Notes: a model not told the origin generated them from the letters alone. Shown: positions 33,547-43,483, numbered from the stretch's first letter. The stretch: 64,000 nt of DNA from Acidovorax sp. sic0104 (GCF_019219095.1 NZ_JAHUWH010000001.1:496001-560000); one strand, 5' to 3'. A program made the numbers and translations.

Positions 33547-33596
33547 GAGGGCTGCATTTTATCGTGGAAAAAGCAGCTAAAAATCCAGAATCATGT

Positions 33597-34157
33597 CTAT
33601 TTGACGCGCTTGAGTGAAGGCCTGGCACCGCCCGCAGTAGGCGGGGGCCTTGGCGCATCATCGCTACCACCGTCTTCCTTCCTGCCGTCATCGGCCGCCA
33701 CCAGTTGGACCACACGGTCATCGGACCCTGCAGACCCCGCGGGCGGCGCCGCAGTGGGTGCGGCCACGGGTTGCGCCTGCGACGACGGCACAGGCTCGAT
33801 CACCGCTGACGCACCCGCCTGACCACCCAGGACATCCACGGGAGGCGGGAACGCCATGCCCTGGCCGTTTTCACGGGCATAGATGGCAATCACCCGGCCC
33901 ACCGGGACCAGGATTTCCCTCGGCTTGCCGCCGAAGCGGGCCTTGAACTCGATGAAATCATTGCCCAGTTGCAGCGCGCTGGTGGCATCGAAGCTGATGT
34001 TCAGCACGATCTCGCCATCCTTCACATACTCGCGCGGCACCTGAACAGAGTCATCCACACGCACGGCGACGTAGGGCGTGAGCCCATTGTCTGTGCACCA
34101 CTCGTACAGTGCACGAATGAGGTAGGGGCGCGTGGATGTGGATTCCTGTGCGGTCAT
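33597..34157 (-). CDS. sspB: ClpXP specificity-enhancing factor SspB
   Basis: Adaptor that hands SsrA-tagged and other substrates to ClpXP. 186 residues: the folded substrate-binding domain spans about 8-115 (RPYLIRALYEWCTDNGLTPY, GEIVLNISFDATSAL, FGGKPREILVPVGRVIAIYARENGQGM). A long flexible Pro/Ala-rich linker follows, and the C-terminus RPSLKRVK is the XB motif that docks on ClpX. Downstream of sspA, the usual pair. Confidence 0.95.
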   Translation of the reverse strand: MTAQESTSTRPYLIRALYEWCTDNGLTPYVAVRVDDSVQVPREYVKDGEIVLNISFDATSALQLGNDFIEFKARFGGKPREILVPVGRVIAIYARENGQGMAFPPPVDVLGGQAGASAVIEPVPSSQAQPVAAPTAAPPAGSAGSDDRVVQLVAADDGRKEDGGSDDAPRPPPTAGGARPSLKRVK

Positions 34158-34217
34158 GGAAAGGGTGTCTGCTGCAACTGCTGCGGTGAATGGAGAGAAG
34201 ACTGGGCAAGCCGAAGG

Positions 34218-34829
34218 TTACTTGCGCATGACCTTTTCAGACGGCGTCAGCGCTTCGATGTAGGCAGGGCGCGAGAAGATGCGCTCGGCGTACTTCAACA
34301 GCGGGGCGGCGTTCTTCGACAGGTCGATGCCGTAATAGTCCAGGCGCCACAGCAGCGGGGCAATGGCCACGTCCAGCATGGAGAAGTTGTCGCCCAGCAT
34401 GTATTTGTTCTTGAGGAACACGGGAGCGAGTTGCGTCAGGCGGTCGCGGATGTGCGAGCGGGCCTTTTCCAGCGCCTTTTCATTGCCCTTGGTCGCACGC
34501 GACTCGAGGATGTTCACGTGCACGAACAGTTCCTTCTCGAAGTTGAGCAGGAACAGGCGAACGCGGGCGCGGTCCACCGGGTCACCAGGCATCAGTTGGG
34601 GATGGGGAAAGCGCTCATCGATGTACTCGTTGATGATGTTCGACTCGTACAGGATCAGGTCACGCTCGACCAGGATGGGCACCTGGCCGTAGGGGTTCAT
34701 CACACTGATGTCTTCGGGCTTGTTGTACAGGTCCACATCGCGGATCTCAAAGTCCATGCCCTTTTCGAACAAGACGAAACGGCAGCGGTGGGAGAAGGGA
34801 CAGGTCGTACCCGAGTAAAGCACCATCAT
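34218..34829 (-). CDS. sspA: Stringent starvation protein A
   Basis: RNA polymerase-associated protein with a glutathione-S-transferase fold, 203 residues. N-terminal thioredoxin-like part has TTCPFSHRCRFVLFEKGMDF and NPYGQVPILVERD with LYESNIINEYIDERFPHP, the SspA signature. The C-terminal helical domain contains FSMLDVAIAPLLWRL. AGGAGCC lies ten bases before the ATG. It follows petC after a terminator hairpin. Confidence 0.95.
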   Translation of the reverse strand: MMVLYSGTTCPFSHRCRFVLFEKGMDFEIRDVDLYNKPEDISVMNPYGQVPILVERDLILYESNIINEYIDERFPHPQLMPGDPVDRARVRLFLLNFEKELFVHVNILESRATKGNEKALEKARSHIRDRLTQLAPVFLKNKYMLGDNFSMLDVAIAPLLWRLDYYGIDLSKNAAPLLKYAERIFSRPAYIEALTPSEKVMRK

Positions 34830-34850
34830 GGTGGGAGGCTCCTAAAAATC

Positions 34851-34881
34851 AAAAGAGTGGGACGCCAAAAGCGCCCACTCT
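34851..34881 (-). terminator. Terminator after petC
   Basis: Eight-base arms AGAGTGGG/CCCACTCT extended by CGC/GCG around a CAAAA loop, with one bulged base. On the minus strand it is followed by TTTTGATTTTT, just before the sspA ribosome-binding site. Confidence 0.85.
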
Positions 34882-34940
34882 GCAAACAATCCGACAGCGC
34901 CCCGAAGGACGCCTTTGCATGGATCGACGGCTTGTGCTGC

Positions 34941-35696
34941 TTACTTCACATCCTTCCAGAAGGCCGCATTCAGCCTCCAGGCGATGACGGTGAAAACACC
35001 CAGGAAGATCAGCACCCACACGCCAACTCGGACGCGGGTGTTCTGGGCAGGCTCGCCCATCCACTGCAGGTAGTTCACAAGATCGCCCACCGTCTGGTCG
35101 AACTGCAGCGGGGTCATCGTGCCTGGCTTGACCTGCTCCCAGCCCTTGAAGACCTGGGTCTTGTGGCCGTGGCTTTCGTGCTCTTCGAACACGGGGCGGC
35201 GGTCACCCTGCATTTCCCACAGCACATGGGGCATGCCCACGCTGGGGAAAGCCAGGTTGTTCCAGCCGGTGGCCTTCGTGTCATCACGGTAGAACGTGCG
35301 CAGGAAGGTGTACAGGTAGTCCGCACCCGTGCCACCGTGGCCGGCACGCGAGCGGGCGATCACGGTCAGGTCGGGCGGGTTGGCGCCGAACCATTCCTTG
35401 GCCTGCTTGGGATCGATGGACGCCTTCATGGTTTCGCCGACCTTGTCGGTCGTGAACAGCAGGTTGTCCTTGATCTGCTGCTCGGTCAGGCCGATATCCT
35501 TCAGCCGATTGAAGCGCATGAAAGCGGCAGAGTGGCAGCTCAGGCAATAGTTGACGAACACCTTGGCACCATTTTGCAGGGACGCCAGGTCGTTGGTCTT
35601 GTTGGGCGCCTTGTCCCAGGCAATGCCGCCTTCGGCCGCTTGCGCGCCCGTGGCAATACCCAGGGCGGCGATCAACGTGAGGATGAGTTTCTTCAT
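34941..35696 (-). CDS. petC: Cytochrome c1 of the bc1 complex
   Basis: Membrane-anchored c-type cytochrome of ubiquinol-cytochrome c reductase, on the periplasmic side. 251 residues; signal peptide MKKLILTLIAALGIATGAQA, heme site Cys51-x2-Cys54-His55 (YCLSCHS), axial Met region GMPHVLWEM, and a C-terminal anchor VWVLIFLGVFTVIAWRL. GGAGAC precedes the ATG at 35696. Last gene of petABC, 17 bp after petB, ended by a clear terminator. Confidence 0.97.
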   Translation of the reverse strand: MKKLILTLIAALGIATGAQAAEGGIAWDKAPNKTNDLASLQNGAKVFVNYCLSCHSAAFMRFNRLKDIGLTEQQIKDNLLFTTDKVGETMKASIDPKQAKEWFGANPPDLTVIARSRAGHGGTGADYLYTFLRTFYRDDTKATGWNNLAFPSVGMPHVLWEMQGDRRPVFEEHESHGHKTQVFKGWEQVKPGTMTPLQFDQTVGDLVNYLQWMGEPAQNTRVRVGVWVLIFLGVFTVIAWRLNAAFWKDVK

Positions 35697-35713
35697 TGTT
35701 GTTGTCTCCAGGC

Positions 35714-37129
35714 TCAGTGCGCCACAAAGGTCACGCGGTCGGGCACGGCCTTGGCCTTGCCGATGCGGCTCCACCAGGGCATCAGCAGGAAGAAGCCGAA
35801 GTAGAACAGCGTACCGACCTGCGACACGCGCTCGCCGATGGGGGACGGAGGCTGCACGCCCAGGTAGCCCAGGATCAGGAAGATGATCACGAAAACGCCG
35901 TACAGGTACTTGTGCCAGTCAGGGCGGTAGCGGATCGACTTGACGGGGCTCGCGTCCAGCCAGGGCAGGAAGAACAGGATGATCACGGCACCACCCATCA
36001 CGACCACGCCCCAGAACTTGGCGTCGATGGACAGCATCATCGCGATCACCGCGATGGCGGCCACGGCGATTCCCGCCTTGACGAAGCTCGGGAGCCGCGC
36101 CTTCAGGATGCCGAAGCCCGCACCGATCACCACGCACAGTACCAGCACGTACATCATTTCGGTGGTGATGGCACGCAGCATGGAATAGAACGGCGTGAAG
36201 TACCAGACCGGCGCGATGTGCGCAGGAGTCTTGAGCGGATCGGCCGGGATGAAGTTGTTGTACTCAAGGAAGTAGCCACCGAACTCGGGCGCGAAGAACA
36301 CCACGGCCGTGAACGCCATCAGGAACATGCTCAATGCGAAGATGTCATGCACCGTGTAGTACGGGTGGAACGGCACGCCGTCCAGAGGCTTGCCATTGGC
36401 GTCCTTGGGGGCCTGCGGGCCCTTGATTTCGACGCCGTCGGGGTTGTTGGAGCCCACGTCGTGCAGCGCCAGCAAGTGCGCCACCACGAGGCCCAGCAGC
36501 ACCAGCGGCACGGCGATCACGTGGAAGCTGAAGAAGCGGTTCAGCGTGGCATCGCCCACCACGTAGTCGCCGCGGATCAGCAGGGCCAGGTCAGGACCGA
36601 TGAACGGGATGGCAGCGAACAGGTTCACGATCACCTGGGCGCCCCAGTAGGACATCTGGCCCCAGGGCAGCAGGTAGCCCATGAAGGCCTCGGCCATCAG
36701 GCACAGGAAGATCGCGCAGCCGAAGATCCAGACCAGCTCGCGCGGCTTGCGGTAGCTGCCGTAGATGAGGCCGCGGAACATGTGCAGGTACACCACCACG
36801 AAGAAAGCGGACGCCCCCGTGGAGTGCATGTAGCGGATCAGCCAGCCCCAGGGCACATCACGCATGATGTACTCGACCGAAGCGAACGCCAGGTTGGCGT
36901 CGGGCTTGTAGTGCATGACCAGGAAGATGCCGGTCACGATCTGGATCACCAGCACGACCAAGGCCAGCGAGCCGAAGATGTACCAGAAGTTGAAGTTCTT
37001 CGGAGCGTAGTACTCCGACATGTGCACCTTGTAGGCATCAAAGGCCGTGGGGAACCGGTTCTCGAACCAGTTCGTGACCTGTGCGCTGATGGGGGCGTTG
37101 GGGGAGATTTCTTTGAATTCGTGGGCCAT
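35714..37129 (-). CDS. petB: Cytochrome b of the bc1 complex
   Basis: Core membrane subunit with two b-type hemes, 471 residues from the ATG at 37129 (GGAGAA ahead). The heme ligands sit in helices B and D (IRYMHSTGASAFFVVVYLHM; FFSFHVIAVPLVLLGLVVAHL). PPW/PEF-type Qo motif is seen as FAPEFGGYFLE near residue 290. Protein is somewhat longer than the mitochondrial form, with extra C-terminal segments (VFVIIFLILGYLGV, GTLFYFGFFLLMPWW), as in other betaproteobacteria. Confidence 0.97.
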   Translation of the reverse strand: MAHEFKEISPNAPISAQVTNWFENRFPTAFDAYKVHMSEYYAPKNFNFWYIFGSLALVVLVIQIVTGIFLVMHYKPDANLAFASVEYIMRDVPWGWLIRYMHSTGASAFFVVVYLHMFRGLIYGSYRKPRELVWIFGCAIFLCLMAEAFMGYLLPWGQMSYWGAQVIVNLFAAIPFIGPDLALLIRGDYVVGDATLNRFFSFHVIAVPLVLLGLVVAHLLALHDVGSNNPDGVEIKGPQAPKDANGKPLDGVPFHPYYTVHDIFALSMFLMAFTAVVFFAPEFGGYFLEYNNFIPADPLKTPAHIAPVWYFTPFYSMLRAITTEMMYVLVLCVVIGAGFGILKARLPSFVKAGIAVAAIAVIAMMLSIDAKFWGVVVMGGAVIILFFLPWLDASPVKSIRYRPDWHKYLYGVFVIIFLILGYLGVQPPSPIGERVSQVGTLFYFGFFLLMPWWSRIGKAKAVPDRVTFVAH

Positions 37130-37140
37130 GTCGTTCTCCG

Positions 37141-37740
37141 TCAAGCCTTCTTGTCTTCACCGATCACGAGGCGCGTGTCGGACAGGTACATGTGCGGAGG
37201 GACTTCAAGGTTGTCGGGCGCGGGCTTGTTCTTGAACACGCGGCCTGCCATGTCGAACGTGGAGCCGTGGCAAGGGCACAGGAAGCCGCCCTTCCAGTCG
37301 TCGGGCAGCGAAGGCTGTGCGCCGGTCTGGAACTTGTCCGACGGCGAGCAACCCAAGTGCGAGCAGATGCCCACACCCACAAAAATCTCCGGCTTGATCG
37401 AACGCGCTTCGTTGCGTGCGTATTCGGGGGTCAGCTCGGAAGGCTTGCGCTCCGACTTGGGGTCGGCCAGTTGGCCATCGAGCTTGGGCAGCTCGGCAAG
37501 TTGCTCGGGCGTGCGCTTGATGATCCACACAGGCTTGCCGCGCCACTCCACGGTGAGTTTCTCGCCCGGCTTGAGGGCGGATATATCCACCTCGACTGCA
37601 GCCCCGGCGGCCTTGGCGCGCTCGGAGGGCTGGAACGTACTCACGAAAGGAACGGCGGTTGCCACGCCGCCCACCGCACCAGCACACGCCGACGTGATGA
37701 TCCACGTCCGCTTGCTGGAGTCGATTGGAGTGTCACTCAT
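37141..37740 (-). CDS. petA: Rieske iron-sulfur subunit of the bc1 complex
   Basis: 199-residue Rieske protein, anchored by an N-terminal helix and carrying a periplasmic [2Fe-2S] cluster. Ligands are in ICSHLGC (Cys126, His128; disulfide Cys131) and CPCHGS (Cys155, His158; disulfide Cys157). The N-terminus has SSKRTWIITSACAGAVGGVA, a Tat-like signal with Lys-Arg in place of Arg-Arg. First gene of petABC with a strong promoter upstream. Confidence 0.97.
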   Translation of the reverse strand: MSDTPIDSSKRTWIITSACAGAVGGVATAVPFVSTFQPSERAKAAGAAVEVDISALKPGEKLTVEWRGKPVWIIKRTPEQLAELPKLDGQLADPKSERKPSELTPEYARNEARSIKPEIFVGVGICSHLGCSPSDKFQTGAQPSLPDDWKGGFLCPCHGSTFDMAGRVFKNKPAPDNLEVPPHMYLSDTRLVIGEDKKA

Positions 37741-37781
37741 GGGGATCCTCGATTGATCATCGCTATTGGGGTCAACCGCGA

Positions 37782-37811
37782 ATTGTAGCGGAGTGAAAAT
37801 GGTTATTTCAA
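37782..37811 (-). promoter_or_regulatory. petABC promoter
   Basis: On the minus strand TTGAAA (37806-37811) and TACAAT (37782-37787) are 18 bases apart, a near-consensus sigma-70 promoter. The transcript would start about 35 bases before the petA ATG. Confidence 0.75.
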
Positions 37812-37827
37812 ACGCATGCGGGGTGGG

Positions 37828-37855
37828 TTGACAGGGGTTGACTCTGGGCAATACT
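37828..37855 (+). promoter_or_regulatory. mscL promoter
   Basis: Perfect -35 TTGACA (37828-37833), 16 bases, then AATACT (37850-37855). Back to back with the petABC promoter; the mscL ATG is 35 bases downstream. Confidence 0.65.
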
Positions 37856-37890
37856 CGCGCATCGGCATTTCACACAGCAAGGAGGGCACC

Positions 37891-38319
37891 ATGGGCATGA
37901 TGCAGGAGTTCAGAGAGTTCGCCGTCAAGGGCAATGTGATCGACCTCGCGGTCGGTGTGATCATCGGCGGCGCTTTCGGCAAGATCGTCGATTCGGTGGT
38001 GTCCGACCTCATCATGCCGGTGGTCGGCCTGGTGTTCGGAAAGCTCGATTTCTCCAACCTGTTCGTGGTGCTGGGCTCGGTGCCGGCAGGCACGGCGATG
38101 ACGCTGGATGCGCTCAAGAAAGCGGGCGTGCCGGTGTTTGCCTACGGCAACTTCCTGACCGTGGCGGTCAACTTCATCATCCTGGCGTTCATCATCTTCA
38201 TCATGATCAAGCAGATCAACCGGCTCAAGCGTGAAGCCCCACCCGCCCCTGAAGCGCCTGCGGCAACACCAGAAGACATCGTGCTGCTGCGTGAGATCCG
38301 GGATAGCCTGAAGAAGTAG
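37891..38319 (+). CDS. mscL: Large-conductance mechanosensitive channel
   Basis: Inner-membrane emergency valve opened by osmotic downshock. 142 residues from the ATG at 37891, preceded by AGGAGGG. The N-terminal [27 protein letters not shown] is the MscL signature (helix and TM1); TM2 is [20 protein letters not shown]. The C-terminal bundle helix is [15 protein letters not shown]. Divergent from petA. The stop codon is followed directly by a type B repeat. Confidence 0.97.
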   Translation: MGMMQEFREFAVKGNVIDLAVGVIIGGAFGKIVDSVVSDLIMPVVGLVFGKLDFSNLFVVLGSVPAGTAMTLDALKKAGVPVFAYGNFLTVAVNFIILAFIIFIMIKQINRLKREAPPAPEAPAATPEDIVLLREIRDSLKK

Positions 38320-38397
38320 CCCCCTGTGGCGCTGCGCGCCTTCCCCCTGAAAGGGGGACGCACCCGGTGGCCCGGCAGAGCCGGTTCCACGGGAAGG
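38320..38397. repeat. Type B repeat, copy 1
   Basis: Starts right at the mscL stop codon: CCCCCTGTGGCGCTGCG, then CCCCCTGAAAGGGGG and a GGCCCGGCAGAGCCGG hairpin-forming part ending in GTTCCACGG. Confidence 0.85.
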
Positions 38398-38407
38398 ATT
38401 GGAAACC

Positions 38408-38483
38408 CCCTGAGCGGCTGCGCCGCTTCCCCCGTGGGGGGACGCACCCCATGGCCCGGCAAAGCCGGTTCCACGGGTGCACT
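38408..38483. repeat. Type B repeat, copy 2
   Basis: Second copy in direct orientation (CCCCCTGAGCGGCTGCG ... GGCCCGGCAAAGCCGG ... TTCCACGGGTG), ten bases after copy 1. Confidence 0.85.
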
Positions 38484-38540
38484 GGCGTGGGGTGTGCCAG
38501 TTTCATAGATGGCGTGCCGGCTTCAGGGCGCCTCTTCCGC

Positions 38541-38584
38541 TTGCTATCTTAACGCTAGCTGCTAGCGCTTTACCATCAAGCGCC
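38541..38584. repeat. Type A dispersed repeat, copy 7
   Basis: Reverse orientation: AACGCTAGCTGCTAGCG followed by GCGCTTTACCATCAAGCGC, ending near the pdxA stop. Confidence 0.8.
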
Positions 38585-38594
38585 AGCGGGCAAT

Positions 38595-39623
38595 TCACCC
38601 ACACAACGCCCGTGCCATGCGCACGGCCTCTATGAGGCTGGCGGCGTCGGCCACGCCCTGCCCCGCGATGTCGAAGGCCGTGCCGTGGTCCGGGCTGGTG
38701 CGCACCAGGGGCAGGCCCAGGGTCACGTTCACGCCCTTGTCCACGCCCAGGTACTTCACGGGGATCAGGCCCTGGTCGTGGTACATCGCGATCACCACGT
38801 CAAACTCGCCGGGCCGCGCGGGCGTGTGGCGGGCGCGCATGAAAACGGTGTCGGGTGCGAAGGGGCCCTGAACATCCAGGCCCTGGGCGCGGGCCGCTGC
38901 GATGGCCGGGGCGATGACCTCGATCTCTTCACGGCCGAACAGGCCGCCTTCCCCTGCATGGGGATTGAGCCCCGCCACCGCCATGCGCGGGGCGCGGCCC
39001 AGGCTGCGGGTCAGCGCGGCGTGCGTGATCTGCAGCGTCTGCAGAATGTTCTCGTGCGTGACGGCGGCGATGGCCTCGCGCAGCGAGACATGGATGCTGA
39101 CGAGCACCGTGCGCAACTCGTCGCTGGCCAGCATCATGCGCACGGGCATGTCCGACAGGGCAACGCCCTGGTGATGGGCCGCCTCGGCCTGCAGCAGTTC
39201 GGTGTGGCCGGGGAATGTGACGCCGGCGGCCGACAAGGCCTCCTTGTGCAGTGGCGCCGTCACCAGCCCTGCCACCTCACCCCGCAGCGCGGCACGCGTG
39301 GCCCAGACCACGCTGTCGGCGGCTGCACGCCCTGCAGCGGCGCTGATTTGTCCCCAGGGCTGCGGGCCGGGGATGCCGGGCAATTGCATGACGGGAACGC
39401 AGCGCGGCGGCATGCCCACCGCCTCTGCAGGCGCGCCGATCTGCGCCACGGGCACCGAGGGCTCGCCCGGGCGCGCAATGGCCTGCGCGGCGCGGCGCAG
39501 CGTGGCGGTGTCGCCCACCACAAAGCAGCCCTTGAGGTCGCCGGGCGCATCGCGAAAGGCCTTGGCCACGATCTCGGGGCCGATGCCTGCGGGGTCGCCT
39601 TGGGTGATGGCCAGTGTCTTCAT
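38595..39623 (-). CDS. pdxA: 4-hydroxythreonine-4-phosphate dehydrogenase
   Basis: Oxidises 4-phosphohydroxy-L-threonine in the deoxyxylulose-5-phosphate-dependent route to pyridoxal phosphate. 342 residues from the ATG at 39623. Motifs: ITQGDPAGIGPEIVAKA at the start, VTAPLHKEAL, FPGHTELL (metal-binding His), GLNPHAGEGG, AMYHDQGLIPVK and SPDHGTAFDIAG. Downstream of the Nif3-like gene on the same strand. Confidence 0.96.
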   Translation of the reverse strand: MKTLAITQGDPAGIGPEIVAKAFRDAPGDLKGCFVVGDTATLRRAAQAIARPGEPSVPVAQIGAPAEAVGMPPRCVPVMQLPGIPGPQPWGQISAAAGRAAADSVVWATRAALRGEVAGLVTAPLHKEALSAAGVTFPGHTELLQAEAAHHQGVALSDMPVRMMLASDELRTVLVSIHVSLREAIAAVTHENILQTLQITHAALTRSLGRAPRMAVAGLNPHAGEGGLFGREEIEVIAPAIAAARAQGLDVQGPFAPDTVFMRARHTPARPGEFDVVIAMYHDQGLIPVKYLGVDKGVNVTLGLPLVRTSPDHGTAFDIAGQGVADAASLIEAVRMARALCG

Positions 39624-39663
39624 GGAAGTCCGCGTTTTGAATGAAATCATTGCCTACCGCTCG

Positions 39664-39700
39664 ATAAGCAAGCGCTAGTAGCTATGAATTTGATAGTGCA
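39664..39700. repeat. Type A dispersed repeat, copy 8
   Basis: AAGCAAGCGCTAGTAGCTAT then AATTTGATAG, between the Nif3-like gene and pdxA. Confidence 0.75.
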
Positions 39701-39801
39701 AGCACCGCACCCGGGGTTCGCAGGCCCAGCGTGCTGGTGATCCTGATACTGCGAACTCGTGGTTGATGCAGGTGGCGTGGGGATGGACATGCGGGCTGGC
39801 A

Positions 39802-39827
39802 CCTCATGCAACTCATGCAACTCATGC
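39802..39827. repeat. Short tandem CTCATGCAA
   Basis: Almost three direct copies of a nine-base unit at the 3' end of the Nif3-like gene; the last copy reaches its stop codon. Confidence 0.7.
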
Positions 39828-40583
39828 CGGATTGTCAATCTCGATGAACGTGTGCTCCAACCCCAGTTGCTTCGCCACATGCCCGGCAACGGCCGGCGCG
39901 CCGTAGCGCTCGGTGGCGTGGTGCCCGGCAGCGATGAAGCACACGCCCATTTCACGCGCCAAGTGCGCCTGCGGCTCGGAGATCTCGCCGGTGATGAAGG
40001 CATCCGCCCCGGCTGCAATGGCCGATTCAAAATAGCCCTGCGCGCCGCCCGTGCACCAGGCCACGCGGCGTATGGGCTGCTGCGCGCCAGCGGGGTCGGG
40101 CTGCACCAGGGTCACATCGCGACCCAGCGTGCCGGCCACATGGCCTGCCAGTGCCTGGCCATCGGGGAATGCGGCGGTCGCCACAAAGCCCAGATCCTGC
40201 TCACCAAAGCGCGCGTCGGCCGTCCAGCCCAGCACGCGGCCCAACTGCGCGTTGTTGCCCAGCTCGGGGTGTGCATCGAGCGGCAGGTGGTAGGCAAACA
40301 GGTTGATGTCGTGCGCCAGCAGCCGCTGCAGGCGCTGCTTCATCCAGCCGGTGACGCGGCCGTCCTGCCCGCGCCAGAACAGGCCATGGTGCACGAAGAT
40401 CGCGTCGGCCTGGGCGGCGATGGCCGCATCGATCAGCGCGCGGCTGGCGGTCACTCCGCTGACGATGCGGCGCACCTCGGGCTTGCCCTCGACCTGCAGA
40501 CCATTGGGGCCGTAGTCCTTGAAGCGTTCGGGTTGGAGCAGGCTGTCGAAGTCCTGCAAAAGCGCGGTGCGGGAAATGCTCAT
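39822..40583 (-). CDS. Nif3-like dinuclear metal-center protein (YbgI/DUF34)
   Basis: 253 residues from the ATG at 40583. Metal ligands are in FVHHGLFW (residues 63-70), YHLPLDAHPELGNN (98-111) and the C-terminal GHHATERYG (220-228), the conserved pattern of the Nif3/YbgI family. YbgI forms a toroidal hexamer with a dinuclear metal site; GTP cyclohydrolase-like and other roles have been proposed but not settled. Divergent from the DegS-like protease gene. Confidence 0.92.
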   Translation of the reverse strand: MSISRTALLQDFDSLLQPERFKDYGPNGLQVEGKPEVRRIVSGVTASRALIDAAIAAQADAIFVHHGLFWRGQDGRVTGWMKQRLQRLLAHDINLFAYHLPLDAHPELGNNAQLGRVLGWTADARFGEQDLGFVATAAFPDGQALAGHVAGTLGRDVTLVQPDPAGAQQPIRRVAWCTGGAQGYFESAIAAGADAFITGEISEPQAHLAREMGVCFIAAGHHATERYGAPAVAGHVAKQLGLEHTFIEIDNPA

Positions 40584-40718
40584 GCGCCTATTGTCGCGCG
40601 CGTGCGGCGCCCACAGGTTCAGCCTTGGGGGACAATGGCACGCAGGAAGCGACGCCGCGGCCCCCAACGACTGGGCCCGACCCGGCTTCTTCGTTTTTCG
40701 ACCATTCGACAGGACCCC

Positions 40719-41855
<1,137 letters not shown>

Positions 41856-42029
41856 CCTGCTCGCGGGCCGCATTGAGCGGCTCTGGCCTGCCAGGGGTCA
41901 TCTTCGGAAGACATGCCCCCGGCACCCGCCAATACCCCAGCCAGCACCCCGTGCACCTGCTGCGGTCCTGGCAGCCAGCCGGGCATCGCAGGCGCAGGTG
42001 CGGCGCTGGGGCACACAACCCTCGCTATC
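41856..42029. other. Gap without a recognised gene
   Basis: From the DegS stop to the hairpin at 42030, and on to the tatC stop at 42156, there are 300 bases. Apart from the type A hairpin I see no gene, RNA or promoter here. Confidence 0.5.
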
Positions 42030-42080
42030 AAAAAAATAGCTGCCAGCGCTTTTCCATCAAGCACTGGCAGCTATTTTTTT
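42030..42080. terminator. Type A repeat, copy 9: bidirectional terminator
   Basis: Arms of 22 bases (42030-42051 and 42059-42080) pair with a single mismatch around the loop TTCCATC-like TTCCATC. The outer ends are A7 on the left and T7 on the right, so each strand reads a stem followed by seven T residues. It sits between convergent degS-like and tatC. Confidence 0.9.
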
Positions 42081-42155
42081 ACATAGGCGCAGCGACCCAG
42101 CACCATGCAATCACGGCTGCACCTGCCATTGCCCCGCCATGGCGGGCCGCGATGA

Positions 42156-42950
42156 TCAGGATGCCGATGCGGATTCCTCCGCCTCTTCCGGCGCCTTCGT
42201 GTGCTTGATGAAGATCTGCGCTGCCCAGATACCCACCTCGTACAGCAGGCACATAGGGATGGCGAGCGACAGCTGAGAAACCACGTCCGGCGGAGTGACG
42301 ACCGCGGCGATCACGAAGGCCAGCACGATGAAGTAGCCGCGGAACTCGCGCAGCTTCTGCACGCTGACGATGCCCATGCGGGCCAGCACCACCACGGCGA
42401 TGGGCACCTCGAACGCCAGGCCGAAGGCCAGGAACATCGAGAGCACGAAGCTCAGGTATGCCTCGATGTCAGGCGCGGCAGTGATGCTCTTGGGCGCAAA
42501 GCTCTGAATGAACGCGAACACCTGCCCGAACACCAGGTAGTAGCAGAACGCCACGCCGATGAAGAACAGCAGCGTGCTGGAGATCACGAGCGGCAGCACC
42601 AGCTTCTTTTCGTGCGAATACAGGCCCGGCGCCACAAAAGCCCACACCTGCCACAGCACGAAGGGCAGCGCCAGCAAAAAGGCCGACATCAGCAGGATCT
42701 TGAGCGGCACCATGAAGGGCGAGATCACCGAGGTGGCGATCAGCGTGGCACCCTTGGGCAGGTGCGCCACCAGGGGCGCCGCCAGGAAGTCGTAGAGCGC
42801 GCCAGGGCCTGGAAAGAAGAACAGGATCGCCGCCGCGATGGCGATGGCAATGAGCGCCTTGACCAGCCGGTCGCGCAGCTCCATCAGGTGCTGCACGAAG
42901 GGCTGCTCCGTGCCGGCCAGCTCGTCTTCTTGGGAAGGGGTTTCGGACAT
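42156..42950 (-). CDS. tatC: Twin-arginine translocase subunit TatC
   Basis: Core membrane receptor of the Tat pathway, 264 residues with six membrane segments. The N-terminal FVQHLMELRDRLVKA is the conserved signal-binding motif, with FPGPGALYDFLAAPLVAHLP following and the FAFGLAFEVPIAVVVL segment later (seen as AFGLAFEVPIAVVV). Last gene of tatA-tatB-tatC, ended by the type A terminator. Confidence 0.97.
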   Translation of the reverse strand: MSETPSQEDELAGTEQPFVQHLMELRDRLVKALIAIAIAAAILFFFPGPGALYDFLAAPLVAHLPKGATLIATSVISPFMVPLKILLMSAFLLALPFVLWQVWAFVAPGLYSHEKKLVLPLVISSTLLFFIGVAFCYYLVFGQVFAFIQSFAPKSITAAPDIEAYLSFVLSMFLAFGLAFEVPIAVVVLARMGIVSVQKLREFRGYFIVLAFVIAAVVTPPDVVSQLSLAIPMCLLYEVGIWAAQIFIKHTKAPEEAEESASAS

Positions 42951-43018
42951 AGTGGGTTTTCAGGGCGTGGGGGCCGCCCATGCAGCGCACAGCGGCGCCG
43001 GCTGCTGGCGCTTTCGGG

Positions 43019-43483
43019 TCAGTGAAATTTCTGGGGACGGTAGCGCGCAACGCGCGCCGCGCCGGACTGCGCCTTGGTGCGCACGCCGCTCTTGGCCTTG
43101 TACCACTGCGGCACGGCACCGCGCTTCAAGCGCCAGTTCTTGCCTGGGTGCTTGTAGGCAGGCACCACGGCGGCCTGCGATTCGTGCAGGTCGGCGTTGC
43201 TGGTGTCGGTCACGCTGGCCCAGTCTTTCTCGAACTCGCTGGCGTTGGTCTGGATGGACTGGTGCACATCGCGCGCAGCATTTTCCACCGTGTCCTTCAT
43301 CTTCTTGAGCTCGTCGAGCTCCATGGACCGGTTGACCTCGGCCTTCACGTCGGACACGTAGCGCTGGGCCTTGCCCAGCAGGGTGCCCACCGTGCGGGCC
43401 ACGCGGGGGAGTTTTTCGGGGCCGATGACGATGAGCGCGACCGCACCGATCAGCGCCATCTTGGACAGGCCGATATCAATCAT
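43019..43483 (-). CDS. tatB: Twin-arginine translocase subunit TatB
   Basis: 154 residues. The single N-terminal membrane helix [20 protein letters not shown] with GPEKLP(R) is the TatB hallmark, followed by an amphipathic helix ([22 protein letters not shown]) and a long charged tail. The tail ends in a basic segment ([20 protein letters not shown]). 60 bp after tatA and 68 bp before tatC. Confidence 0.96.
   Translation of the reverse strand: MIDIGLSKMALIGAVALIVIGPEKLPRVARTVGTLLGKAQRYVSDVKAEVNRSMELDELKKMKDTVENAARDVHQSIQTNASEFEKDWASVTDTSNADLHESQAAVVPAYKHPGKNWRLKRGAVPQWYKAKSGVRTKAQSGAARVARYRPQKFH

Noticed and set aside
38320-38483. Two direct repeats considered as a CRISPR array
   Set aside because: Only two units, each with internal hairpins, and the same unit occurs at other gene ends; no cas genes.
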